64,000 nucleotides of DNA from Sulfurimonas crateris (GTDB lineage: Bacteria; Campylobacterota; Campylobacteria; Campylobacterales; Sulfurimonadaceae): positions 176,295 through 240,294 of the forward strand of contig NZ_SZPX01000004.1 of assembly GCF_005217605.1 (NCBI RefSeq), read 5' to 3'. Of the stretch, positions 1 through 8,046 are shown piece by piece. Both the position numbers and the translations under genes were made by a program. Numbering within the stretch: the stretch's first letter is position 1; every line of letters starts with the position of its first letter. The notes under the pieces are model-generated. The model did no database searches, was not told the origin of the DNA, and saw only the letters and a program-made list of their open reading frames with translations.

Positions 1-2
1 AC

Positions 3-518
3 TCTTTTTTGGTAAATACGATTGTTGCAACGGTGAAGAGCGGGTATAACATAGATGAAGTAGCCAAGGATATACAAAAATGGCAGCACAAAAGCGTCTA
101 TACAGCTGCGCAGCAAAAAGAGATACTCACTAAAAACCTTATTGAGAAATCCTCAAAACAGATAGGGCTCTTTACCGTGATCCTCGTGGTAGTCTCGACT
201 ATAATCATAGCACTTATCATCTACACCATGACGCTGGAGAAGATGAAAGAGATAGCCATCATGAAGCTTATGGGGCTTCCCAACTCCCTCATCATCTCCA
301 TGATCGTAAAAGAGACTATTTTGCTTGGAGTATTTGCATTTATCTTTGGAAATATTTTCTCTCATCTTGTTTATGATAAGTTTCCCAAACTTGTAGTGCT
401 TCAGATCCCTGATGCCTGGATACTCTTTGGAGTAGTCATTATAGCTTCTATATTAGCCTCTTTTGTGGGTGTCAAAAAAGTTATAAGCGCCGATCCTGCA
501 GCGGCGATCGGAGGATGA
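3..518 (+). CDS. ABC transporter permease (FtsX/MacB-like), C-terminal part
   Basis: This is the C-terminal part of an FtsX/MacB-type exporter permease. The frame is open to the left edge, so the gene starts upstream and the N-terminal segments are missing. About 170 residues are visible. A soluble stretch is followed by three hydrophobic segments (roughly window residues 50-75, 100-120 and 135-155). The end, around ADPAAAIGG, matches the DPAxAL-type tail common in this family. The cognate ATPase gene begins one base after the stop codon. Such pairs export peptides, lipids, haem or other hydrophobic compounds or transmit force to periplasmic partners; the substrate cannot be read here. Confidence 0.85.
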   Translation, partial: SFLVNTIVATVKSGYNIDEVAKDIQKWQHKSVYTAAQQKEILTKNLIEKSSKQIGLFTVILVVVSTIIIALIIYTMTLEKMKEIAIMKLMGLPNSLIISMIVKETILLGVFAFIFGNIFSHLVYDKFPKLVVLQIPDAWILFGVVIIASILASFVGVKKVISADPAAAIGG

Positions 519-519
519 T

Positions 520-1233
520 ATGAGCGAGCAGAGCGCCATAAAAGTTAAAAACTTAGTCAAAAATTTCGGCAAAGATGAAAACCTTGTCAAAGTTATAGAA
601 AACGCATCATTTGAGATACAAAAAGGTGAAGTTGTCGCTCTCATTGCTCCAAGCGGTGCGGGAAAAACTACACTTCTAATGATGATTGGATGCGTGTTAG
701 AACCCACAAGCGGGGAGATATGGCTTGGCGAAGAGATGGTATATAAAGACAAATGGATGGCAAAAGATACCCGCCGCATCCGAAGAGAGAAGATCGGTTT
801 TATCTTTCAAGCTCACTATCTCATACCTTTTTTAAATGTTTTAGAAAACATTACGCTTCTTCCGCAAGCCAACAAAGTAAGCGAAGCGGATGCGAAAAAA
901 AAGGCGATGGAGCTTTTGGAGTATCTTGAGATCGCCGATAAGGCATACAACATGTCATCTCAGCTCTCAGGCGGACAAAATCAAAGGGTCGCCATAGCAC
1001 GTGCGTTAGCCAACAACCCGCAGATTATTCTGGCAGATGAGCCTACAGCGGCACTTGATGGCGAGAGGTCTGTGAGCGTTATAAAGATGCTCAAAAAAAT
1101 TGCAAGAGAACAAAATGTGGCAATTATTACAGTTACACATGATGAAAGGATTCTTCCATATTGTGACAGAATCATGAAGATACAAGACAGAGGTATAGTT
1201 TTTCACGAAATAGAAGAAGATGATATTTTATAA
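520..1233 (+). CDS. ABC transporter ATP-binding protein (LolD/MacB-like)
   Basis: This 237-residue cytoplasmic ATPase energises the permease encoded just upstream. Walker A is APSGAGKT (about 43-50), the signature is LSGGQ (149-153), Walker B is IILADEP (169-175) and the switch histidine is H207. Length and motifs fit the LolD/MacB/HrtA group. One oddity: the first glycine of the Walker A consensus is alanine (A43), while the lysine and threonine that bind nucleotide are intact. The ATG starts two bases after the permease stop with a GGAGG-like site inside the end of the permease gene, indicating translational coupling. The exported substrate is unknown. Confidence 0.93.
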   Translation: MSEQSAIKVKNLVKNFGKDENLVKVIENASFEIQKGEVVALIAPSGAGKTTLLMMIGCVLEPTSGEIWLGEEMVYKDKWMAKDTRRIRREKIGFIFQAHYLIPFLNVLENITLLPQANKVSEADAKKKAMELLEYLEIADKAYNMSSQLSGGQNQRVAIARALANNPQIILADEPTAALDGERSVSVIKMLKKIAREQNVAIITVTHDERILPYCDRIMKIQDRGIVFHEIEEDDIL

Positions 1234-1302
1234 ATCCTCTTCACACCTTTTTCACAAACTAGTGTTACCATAAACAAAACTAAAAAAAAGGATTACAAAA
1301 GC

Positions 1303-1596
1303 ATGAGAAAAATAGCAATGTTATCAATTATGTTAGTTGGTATGTCTTTTGCTACCGATTACTCTCTTATGAGCACGGAAGAGTTGCAAAGTATGCGAGG
1401 ATCGGTTCCTGCTGAGGAGCGTGATGCTCTCAAGGCTGAGATGCAAAGCCGTGTTAAAAACATGAGTCAAGAGGAGAGAGACACCTTTAAAGAGAACAAC
1501 TCAAAAGGCGGCTCTAAACAGGGTCCACAAGATGGTACAGGCAATATGTACAAGGGTTCAAACGGCGGTGGAGGCGGTGGCGGAAGAAGAAGATAA
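1303..1596 (+). CDS. small secreted Gly-rich protein (possible DUF1104)
   Basis: This 97-residue protein has a clear signal peptide (residues 1-17, ending near SFA). A central acidic/basic helix-forming part contains MSTEELQSMRGSVPAEER. The glycine-rich tail ends in a Gly run and RRR. The central pattern resembles the DUF1104 family of Campylobacterota, from memory rather than a search. The start is supported by an AAGGA site about ten bases upstream. It precedes another small Met-rich protein and a two-component system, so it may be a periplasmic accessory or a target of that system. Function unknown. Confidence 0.7.
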   Translation: MRKIAMLSIMLVGMSFATDYSLMSTEELQSMRGSVPAEERDALKAEMQSRVKNMSQEERDTFKENNSKGGSKQGPQDGTGNMYKGSNGGGGGGGRRR

Positions 1597-1646
1597 CTTC
1601 TTTGAACGCTCCTCTTTTTTAAGCAGAAAATATAAAGGAATTTATT

Positions 1647-1952
1647 ATGGATGTAACTTCAACAAACCAGATGCAGCAGATGCAGATGAGAAAAATGGAC
1701 GGCTCGGGCGGTGGTAATGGGCAAGGCGGTATGAAAGACATTATGCAAAGTCTCTCTACTGATGATAAAAACAGCTTAATAGAGCAACTTAGTTCTATGG
1801 ACAAGGAGCAGAGAATGCAAACCGTTTCAGAGATGAAAGAGATAGACGCATCTGCTATGAGTACAGAAGATTATACAAAAGCACTCTTTGCTATTTTGGA
1901 CAAAAAGAATGCAAATGAAGCGGAAACTGAAGGCTTTTCAATATATGCTTAA
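1647..1952 (+). CDS. small Met/Gln-rich cytoplasmic protein of unknown function
   Basis: This 101-residue protein has no signal peptide or membrane segment. The N-terminus is rich in Met and Gln (MQQMQMRKM around residues 9-18) followed by a Gly-rich stretch. The rest looks helical and charged, with several Met residues. An AAAGGA site lies just upstream of the ATG. It sits between the secreted small protein and the response regulator, whose ATG follows 17 bases after this stop, so it is probably co-transcribed with the two-component system. I do not recognise a family. Met-rich proteins beside sensor kinases sometimes bind copper or silver, but no His/Cys metal motif is visible here. Confidence 0.65.
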   Translation: MDVTSTNQMQQMQMRKMDGSGGGNGQGGMKDIMQSLSTDDKNSLIEQLSSMDKEQRMQTVSEMKEIDASAMSTEDYTKALFAILDKKNANEAETEGFSIYA

Positions 1953-1969
1953 TTTAGATATAATTTTTT

Positions 1970-2626
1970 ATGAAAATTTTATATCTTGAAGATGATCTCA
2001 ATCTATCGCAAACCGTTGAAGAGTTTCTCAAAGATGAGGGATTTGACGTGGTTTGCGTCTATGATGGAGATGAAGCGCTAGAGAGTGTCTATGCCCAAAA
2101 CTTCGACCTCTTCTTGCTAGATGTCAATGTTCCGCAAATTGACGGATTTCAACTCTTAAAAGAGCTAAGAGGCGCAGATATTTCAACTCCCGCGATCTTT
2201 ATAACATCACTCAAGGGCATAAACGATCTATCTTTGGGCTATGAGAGCGGTGCGGATGACTACATCAAAAAACCCTTTGCGCTAAAAGAGCTTCTTCTCA
2301 GGATAAACGCTCTGCTTAAGCGGGAGTACAAAACACATGAACAACTCATCAAAATAAACGATACCATTGATTTCAACCTCTACTCAAACGAGCTTATAAA
2401 AGAGGGAGAAAAGATAGCTCTTAATCACAAAGAGTTTTTGTTGCTAAAACTGCTTTTGAAGCATAAAAATGAGTGCGTTAGCTTTGAGAACATCTACCAA
2501 AATGTCTGGCAGTTTAACGAGAGCCACAGCTATATGAGTCTTAGAACCTATGTTAAAAATCTGCGCAAACATATAGGCAAAGAGCATATTTTGAGCATCA
2601 AAAATTTCGGGTATAAACTTGTATAG
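1970..2626 (+). CDS. OmpR-family response regulator
   Basis: This 218-residue regulator has an N-terminal receiver domain with acidic residues D8/D9, phospho-acceptor D51 (LLDVNVP) and the conserved lysine in the KKPF motif near residue 105. A C-terminal winged-helix DNA-binding domain follows (about 125-218). Length is normal for OmpR/PhoB regulators. The gene overlaps the following histidine kinase gene if the latter uses its TTG start, the usual sign of a cognate pair. Its targets may include the two small proteins and the exporter upstream; this is inferred from position only. Confidence 0.93.
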   Translation: MKILYLEDDLNLSQTVEEFLKDEGFDVVCVYDGDEALESVYAQNFDLFLLDVNVPQIDGFQLLKELRGADISTPAIFITSLKGINDLSLGYESGADDYIKKPFALKELLLRINALLKREYKTHEQLIKINDTIDFNLYSNELIKEGEKIALNHKEFLLLKLLLKHKNECVSFENIYQNVWQFNESHSYMSLRTYVKNLRKHIGKEHILSIKNFGYKLV

Positions 2627-3767
2627 CGGAGAGAGAAGAAGCATTATCTATGTTTTGGGTCTTTATCTAAGTTCGACGCTGCTCTTGATCGTTACTCTTT
2701 TTACAAGTTACTATTTTTACGAACAAGACCAGCTAATGCATAACGAAAAAGAGATTTTAAAGGGTTACGCCGCCAACGTAGAAGAGAAGCTCTCTTGGTT
2801 GCATGAAGAAAACGGCGAAAAACTGCAATATCCAAGATTTGAGAGTTTTAAAAGCGCCATTTATGACATAGATAAAAATCTTATCTTTAGCACTCTTGAT
2901 GAAGATATAAAAAACTTAGGCGATAATTTTTTTACAAAAAATTCAAAATCCTACCTCATCTCGCCTCTCTCCCCTTACTACATGGGTGCCGCATATATTG
3001 TCGTGCAAAAAGGGACGAAAGATATAAATATACTTAGCGATCTGATCTATATTGCGATTGTCGTTGTTTTAATTACAATTATTACCTCCTTTTTTCTAGT
3101 AAATCTTGTTTTAAAACCCATAAGAGAGAATATAAAACTTCTAGATAACTTCATAAAAGATACCACTCATGAGCTAAACACTCCAATCACTGCGATACTG
3201 ACAAATATAGAGACAATTGACTACTCAAACTGCGACGAAAAAACATCAAGAAAACTTGAACGCATAAAGATCGCTTCTATGAGCATCTCCAACCTATATG
3301 AGGATTTGGTCCATCTGCTTTTAAATCACAAAGCATCGCTTCAAAATGCAGATCTGAATCTCTCCCAAATAGTTCTTCAAAGAGTAGAATACTTTGCAAA
3401 TATGGCAAATATGAAAAGGATAGAGTTCATCTTGGATATAAAAGATAATGTCCATTTCACGGCTGATAAACAAAAGATGGAGCGTCTAATAGATAACATC
3501 CTCTCAAATGCGATTAAATATACAAATAAGTCAACCAAAATAAGAATCACTCTGGATGAGACACACTTAAGCATAGAAGATGAGGGTAAAGGGATGAGCA
3601 AAGAGGAGCTGGAGAAAATCTTTACAAGATACCTGAGGTTCGATAAATCCCAAGGGGGATTTGGAATCGGTTACAGCATCATAAAATCCATAACAGAGGA
3701 GTACTGTATGAAGATAGATATTGAATCAAAACCAAAAATAGGGACAAAGGTGACTCTTAGATGGTAA
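2619..3767 (+). CDS. sensor histidine kinase
   Basis: This membrane-bound kinase partners the upstream response regulator. Two transmembrane segments (about 11-34 and 141-164) flank a periplasmic sensor region of about 105 residues. The phospho-accepting H184 lies in THELNTP. The ATPase domain shows an N box (DNILSNAIKYTN), G1 (EDEGKGM) and G2 (GFGIGYS). There is no obvious HAMP domain. The start is uncertain. A TTG at 2619 overlaps the regulator stop; a later TTG at 2655 also precedes the first membrane segment. The gene overlaps the following small cytochrome-like gene by 7 bases. Confidence 0.9.
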   Translation: MYSGERRSIIYVLGLYLSSTLLLIVTLFTSYYFYEQDQLMHNEKEILKGYAANVEEKLSWLHEENGEKLQYPRFESFKSAIYDIDKNLIFSTLDEDIKNLGDNFFTKNSKSYLISPLSPYYMGAAYIVVQKGTKDINILSDLIYIAIVVVLITIITSFFLVNLVLKPIRENIKLLDNFIKDTTHELNTPITAILTNIETIDYSNCDEKTSRKLERIKIASMSISNLYEDLVHLLLNHKASLQNADLNLSQIVLQRVEYFANMANMKRIEFILDIKDNVHFTADKQKMERLIDNILSNAIKYTNKSTKIRITLDETHLSIEDEGKGMSKEELEKIFTRYLRFDKSQGGFGIGYSIIKSITEEYCMKIDIESKPKIGTKVTLRW

Positions 3768-4087
3768 AAAAGATTACTATATCTATTCTCTTCTGTGCTT
3801 TTTTAAACGCTTCAGAGTTTGATAAAAACTGTCTAAACTGTCATGGCGGTGATTTTAAATTTCACATTATTATGAAAAAATATACCCTCAAATACAGCAG
3901 CGAAAAGAGAATAAGAGAGGCTATGTTTGAGTATCTAAAAGATCCGGCTACCGAGAGATCTATCCTACCTGCCGAATACATAAATAGATTCGGCATAAAA
4001 GAGAAAAGCGACCTCGATGACAAGACGCTAAGAAAGATGATAGATATATACTATGAGAGATTCAATCTCCAGTCTAAGCTTTACTGA
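3761..4087 (+). CDS. small periplasmic CxxCH (c-type haem) protein
   Basis: This 108-residue protein has a signal peptide (about 1-17) and a single CLNCH motif near residues 24-28, the covalent haem c attachment site. The rest is helical and charged, with no clear distal Met ligand in the usual cytochrome c context. It overlaps the histidine kinase gene by 7 bases and so belongs to the same operon. It could be a monohaem electron carrier or a redox or ligand sensor accessory of the kinase. The 3' end overlaps the convergent DUF808 remnant by 14 bases. Confidence 0.75.
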   Translation: MVKKITISILFCAFLNASEFDKNCLNCHGGDFKFHIIMKKYTLKYSSEKRIREAMFEYLKDPATERSILPAEYINRFGIKEKSDLDDKTLRKMIDIYYERFNLQSKLY

Positions 4088-4928
4088 ACACCTTTTTGAT
4101 GATATTTACAACAGGCAATACAACTGCCCCTATGACCAGACCTATAAGCAGATCATTAACAAGAGCCGGTAGTGCCTCTATGTAGAAATTGTGAAAGAAC
4201 TCTATCTTATGAGAGAGGATTCCGCCTCCTACCAAGATCATCGCAAAAGTTCCTACAAAGGTGAGAGTTTTTATAAGCTTTGGCATAGCGCCAATTAGAA
4301 AATTGCCGCTTTTTATCTGATTTTTACCTATAAGCCAAAAGCCTACATTATCCATTCTCACTATAAGAGCAACCAACCCGTAAACCCCAAAAGTAGCTAT
4401 TAATGCAACAAAAATCGTTGAGGCGACCTGAATACCGAACGGCTTATCGGAGACTGCAGTAAGAGCGATTACGACTATCTCTATGGATAGTATAAAGTCT
4501 GTGAGTATTGCTGACTTTATCTTCTCTTTCTCTATCTCCAAGATGTTCTCTTTTGTCGAATTTAAAAGCTCCTCATTTTTAACTTCCTCTTTTTTATAAA
4601 AGAGGTACTCCTCTATCTTCTCGACTCCCTCATAAAGAAGAAAAAGCGCACCAAAAACAAGAATTATCGTAATCAATAAAGGGGCAAAGGCAGTTAGAAG
4701 AAAGGCTACCGGCAAGATGATAACCTTGTTCTTTAAAGAGCCTTTTGTAATCGCCCAGATGACTTTTAGCTCTCTTGACTAGTCAAACCCCGTAGCTTTT
4801 TGCGCATTGACCGCCAGATCATCCCCAAGAATAGCTGCCGTCTTTTGCGTAGCCACCTTGCTTGCAACCGCCACATCATCCGCAAGCATCGCAATGTCGT
4901 CTAAAAGTAAAAAAATCCCTGATGCCAT
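4074..4928 (-). pseudogene. DUF808 (YedI-like) membrane protein with in-frame amber stop
   Basis: The reading frame from ATG at 4928 to the stop at 4074 encodes a 284-codon DUF808/YedI-like inner membrane protein, interrupted by a single TAG at codon 50 (complement 4779-4781). Before the stop the product shows the family's LLDDIAMLADDVAVASK and ILGDDLAVNAQ patterns. After it, SRELKVIWAITKGSLKNK continues in the same frame and again matches the family. So the lesion is a nonsense change, not a frameshift. The downstream part could be re-initiated at the ATG at 4715 (213 residues). An AGGA site in the end of the MFS gene suggests coupling to it. Alternatives are a sequencing error or suppression of the amber codon. 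Confidence 0.85.
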
Positions 4929-4932
4929 CTCT

Positions 4933-6138
4933 CTATCCTACCTCTTTAATATTTTGAGTACTAAGAACCCATCTGAAGTAAACTGCGCCTACAATAAATC
5001 CAAAGCCTATAAGAAATGTTATAAACTCCAAAGAGAAGCCTTTTGTTGCCAAAAAACCTATCATAAAAGATGTGATTGTCGCAGATGTCAGAAACAGCAT
5101 ATCGTTATATGCGACGATTCGCCCGTAATATTTCTTCTCTATGTTCTTTTGTAGTAAAGTATAGGTATAAGACCACAGAGTCGTAGTAAAGAGCCCCACG
5201 ATTACGCTTGCAAAGAGCGACATATAAAAATCCTCCATCAAATATGCCCAGAGCCAGATTGCAAATGCCTGAAAGATAAAAATATTTACCAACCTTTTAT
5301 TGTTAACCCAGTTTCCAAGAATGACAGGCCCAATAACAAGACCTACCGCTCTTGAAGCGTGCAGAAGCCCAAGTGCCAAAGATGTTGCGATAATGGAGGC
5401 GTAGTATTTATCTACCATAAGTGCCACAAGCGCGTCAAATGCTGTTAATCCAACAAATGAGTGCATCAGCATCAGATGAATGGCGTGCGGGTTTCTCTTA
5501 AAGTATCTGAAACTATCTCGCATCATCTCTTTTAGACTCTCTTTGCTCTTTATAAACTCCACTTCAATCTCAACCCTGTAAAGCAGCGAAAAAGCAACGA
5601 CAAACATCATGGCATCAAGAATAAAGGCTATCTTTACTCCAAGTAAAAAAACGACAAAACCGCTAATAGCCATGCCAAAAGTGTAAGAGAGCGACCAGAT
5701 TATGGAGTGAAGCTCGTTTGCCTTTTGAAGCTTCTCTCCTCCCAAAAGTTTTGGCAAAAGCGACATCTCTGTTGTGAAGTAAAAACTAGCTGCCGCCATC
5801 TTAATAAAGACAAGAGTATAAAGAAGCCACAGATCAGAGAGTTCATTTACAAAAATTAAAAAAAACGTAGCAAAAATCTCAACTGCGATTAATATCAGCA
5901 TAAGTTTTTTTGGTTTCATATTATCTATTATAGAGCCTGAAAACGGTGCTTGTATGATCCCTGAGAGAAAATGCAGCATTGCCGTAAATGCTACTACTTC
6001 AGGGGAGACTTTCATATGCAGTAGAAGCGTATAAATTGCCACATTGCTAAACCATGCCCCAAAATATGCGATTAGCTGTATAAAAGAGAGCCTTCTAAGA
6101 ACAGTTTCTGATTTTAGTAGTTGGATATATTGATTCAT
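4933..6138 (-). CDS. MFS transporter
   Basis: This 401-residue inner membrane protein has about twelve hydrophobic segments and the loop and charge pattern of the major facilitator superfamily. A GSIIDNMKPKK motif (about 58-69) occupies the loop between segments 2 and 3, where the family signature lies. It resembles the EntS/NreB-like exporter group (DUF894-type), which exports siderophores, metals or drugs; the substrate is not visible. It is followed four bases later by the broken DUF808 gene, probably in one operon. Its start lies 57 bases upstream of the flaG sigma-28 promoter on the other strand. Confidence 0.85.
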   Translation of the reverse strand: MNQYIQLLKSETVLRRLSFIQLIAYFGAWFSNVAIYTLLLHMKVSPEVVAFTAMLHFLSGIIQAPFSGSIIDNMKPKKLMLILIAVEIFATFFLIFVNELSDLWLLYTLVFIKMAAASFYFTTEMSLLPKLLGGEKLQKANELHSIIWSLSYTFGMAISGFVVFLLGVKIAFILDAMMFVVAFSLLYRVEIEVEFIKSKESLKEMMRDSFRYFKRNPHAIHLMLMHSFVGLTAFDALVALMVDKYYASIIATSLALGLLHASRAVGLVIGPVILGNWVNNKRLVNIFIFQAFAIWLWAYLMEDFYMSLFASVIVGLFTTTLWSYTYTLLQKNIEKKYYGRIVAYNDMLFLTSATITSFMIGFLATKGFSLEFITFLIGFGFIVGAVYFRWVLSTQNIKEVG

Positions 6139-6195
6139 AAATGGAAGATTATCATAATTCCAAAATAAAAAATGTTATTTTTTTATCAACTTTGC

Positions 6196-6222
6196 TAAAG
6201 TTATTTTTTTTTGTGTCGATTT
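6196..6222 (+). promoter_or_regulatory. sigma-28 (FliA) promoter of flaG
   Basis: TAAAGTTA at 6196-6203, an 11-base spacer, then GTCGATTT at 6215-6222 match the FliA consensus TAAAGTTT-N11-GCCGATAA at 12 of 16 positions with exact spacing. It lies 42 bases upstream of the flaG ATG, which fits because flaG is a class 3 (late) flagellar gene in this phylum. Confidence 0.85.
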
Positions 6223-6263
6223 GGCTTCTAATAATATTCTTTATATATAAAAAGGAGTAAGTC

Positions 6264-6650
6264 ATGGATGGCATAGCAAATGTTGCAAAACAGCAGCAGT
6301 CTCAAATGGGTCAGCAAGAAAGTCAGGGCGTTGTAACATCTCAGACAAGGCAAGTTGAACAGCCTAAGCAGGTCGATATTGTTAAAGAGATGCAAAAAGA
6401 CAATGTTGATAGTTCTAAAAAAATTGACTCTAAGGAGCAAATGCAGGATTTGGTTGATCAACTAAACAAAGCGCTCGCTCCTATGACTACAAATATAAAA
6501 TTCGGTGTTGACCAACAAGATGTTTTTTACGTATCCGTTATTGAGTCTGAAACAAGTAAAATGATAAGAAGATTCCCTGCCGAAGAAGCAGTGGGCTTTC
6601 TTCCAAAAATGAAAGAAGTATCGGGGATTCTTTTTGACTCAAAAGGGTGA
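6264..6650 (+). CDS. flaG: FlaG family flagellar protein
   Basis: This 128-residue protein has a disordered Gln-rich N-terminal half and a C-terminal FlaG domain (about 60-128). It contains the typical KFGVDQQDVFYVSVI strand and an IRRFPAEEAVGFLPKMKE segment. FlaG proteins influence flagellar filament length and are expressed late in flagellar assembly. An AAGGAG ribosome site precedes the ATG. It stands alone as a single gene between a sigma-28 promoter and a stem-loop. Confidence 0.92.
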   Translation: MDGIANVAKQQQSQMGQQESQGVVTSQTRQVEQPKQVDIVKEMQKDNVDSSKKIDSKEQMQDLVDQLNKALAPMTTNIKFGVDQQDVFYVSVIESETSKMIRRFPAEEAVGFLPKMKEVSGILFDSKG

Positions 6651-6666
6651 CCTTAAACCCTTTTGA
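6639..6666 (+). terminator. stem-loop at the end of flaG
   Basis: TCAAAAGGGT (6639-6648) and ACCCTTTTGA (6657-6666) form a perfect 10-bp stem with an 8-base loop that overlaps the flaG stop codon. The U tract is only part of the stem, so termination strength is uncertain. Confidence 0.55.
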
Positions 6667-6753
6667 CCCCTCTTCATCTTCTCATAACCTTCCAGTAATC
6701 AGTAGTTATCTAAACAGATAATTCCACTAACCATTCTTTAATACTTTTTGTTG

Positions 6754-6759
6754 TAAAAT
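6754..6759 (+). promoter_or_regulatory. candidate -10 box of argG
   Basis: TAAAAT lies 33 bases upstream of the argG ATG after a T-rich stretch. No -35 is apparent, as is usual for promoters in this phylum. It is the best candidate for driving the long run of genes that follows. Confidence 0.4.
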
Positions 6760-6792
6760 CGCGGTAATTATTTTGCTTGCAAGGGTTTTTAA

Positions 6793-8028
6793 ATGAAAAA
6801 AGAAGTTAAAAAAGTTGTTCTAGCGTATTCCGGCGGACTTGATACCAGTGTTATTTTAAAGTGGCTGCAAGAAGAGTATAACGCAGAAGTAATTACTTTT
6901 ACTGCCGATCTAGGTCAAGGCGAAGAGGTCGAACCTGCACGTCAAAAAGCACTTGACAATGGGATCAAACCTGAAAACATTTTTATACTTGACGTACGAG
7001 AAGAGTTTGTAAAAGATTATGTATTCCCTATGTTTAGAGCCAATACAATATATGAGGGCGAGTATCTTTTAGGAACTTCTATAGCAAGACCGCTAATAGC
7101 TAAAAAGCAGATAGAGATAGCAAATAAGATGGGTGCAGATGCAGTCTCTCACGGAGCAACAGGCAAAGGAAACGATCAAGTTAGATTTGAGCTTGGATAC
7201 CTAAGTTTAAAACCTGATATTACTGTGATCGCACCTTGGAGAGAGTGGGATCTTAATTCCAGAGAAAAACTGCTCTCTTATGCCAGAAAACATGGAATAA
7301 AAATCGATGCCAAGCATCTAGATAAAGAGGGCAAACCTACTGTAAGCCCATACTCAATGGACGCAAACCTGCTTCATATATCGTATGAAGGGCTTCATCT
7401 TGAAAATCCTATGAATGAACCGGAAGAGTCTATGTGGTTATGGAGCAAGTCACCGGAAAATGCTCCTGATGAAAAAGAGTATATTACTATCGGCTACAAA
7501 AACGGTGATCCTATCTCTGTTAACGGAGAAGAGATGTCGCCTGCAACGCTTCTTAAAACGCTTAATGAGTATGGAAACAAGCACGGCATAGGAAGAGTTG
7601 ATATAGTTGAAAACAGATTTGTCGGAATGAAGGCTCGTGGATGCTATGAAACTCCGGGCGGAACTATCATGCTAAAAGCTCACCGTGCTATCGAGTCTAT
7701 CACGCTTGACCGTGAAGAAGCTCACCTAAAAGACGAGTTGATGCCTCGCTACGCAAAACTTATCTATAACGGTTTCTGGTTTACACCTGAGCGCGAAATG
7801 CTTCAAGCTGCAATTGACGCAACACAGAAGTATGTTCAGGGAACTGTGAAATTAAAACTTTACAAAGGCAACGTAGAAGTGGTAGGCAGAGAATCTGATA
7901 TGTCTTTATATTCGGAAGCGCACTCAACATTTGAAGAAGATGAAGTCTATAATCAAAAAGATGCAGAGGGCTTCATTCGCCTAAATGCGCTTAGAAGAAT
8001 TATTGCCGGTAAAGCAAGAAATAAATAA
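6793..8028 (+). CDS. argG: argininosuccinate synthase
   Basis: ArgG joins citrulline and aspartate using ATP to give argininosuccinate, the penultimate step of arginine synthesis, in the cytosol (EC 6.3.4.5). The ATP-binding AYSGGLDTS loop lies at residues 11-19. The [13 protein letters not shown] segment (near 120) and the substrate-binding [17 protein letters not shown] region are intact. The 411-residue length is typical. It is the first gene of a co-directional run. In C. jejuni it also precedes rplI-hslV-hslU-era, although there the FTR-type gene found next is, as far as I recall, absent. Confidence 0.98.
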   Translation: MKKEVKKVVLAYSGGLDTSVILKWLQEEYNAEVITFTADLGQGEEVEPARQKALDNGIKPENIFILDVREEFVKDYVFPMFRANTIYEGEYLLGTSIARPLIAKKQIEIANKMGADAVSHGATGKGNDQVRFELGYLSLKPDITVIAPWREWDLNSREKLLSYARKHGIKIDAKHLDKEGKPTVSPYSMDANLLHISYEGLHLENPMNEPEESMWLWSKSPENAPDEKEYITIGYKNGDPISVNGEEMSPATLLKTLNEYGNKHGIGRVDIVENRFVGMKARGCYETPGGTIMLKAHRAIESITLDREEAHLKDELMPRYAKLIYNGFWFTPEREMLQAAIDATQKYVQGTVKLKLYKGNVEVVGRESDMSLYSEAHSTFEEDEVYNQKDAEGFIRLNALRRIIAGKARNK

Positions 8029-8046
8029 CAATACCAAAGGAACATT

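Noticed and set aside
453..779. Open frame of 108 codons on the minus strand across the ABC permease/ATPase junction
   Set aside because: It overlaps two clear genes, has no ribosome site, and the translation looks random; it is a shadow of the ATPase gene.
4807..5154. Plus-strand open frame of 115 codons, Cys/Lys-rich at the end
   Set aside because: It lies antisense to the DUF808 N-terminus and the MFS gene, both supported by homology patterns; no promoter or ribosome site fits.
6700..6725. Stem-loop AGTTATCT-AAAC-AGATAATT upstream of argG as an ARG box or terminator
   Set aside because: It does not match the ArgR box consensus, and no T run follows; a chance AT-rich palindrome is likely.
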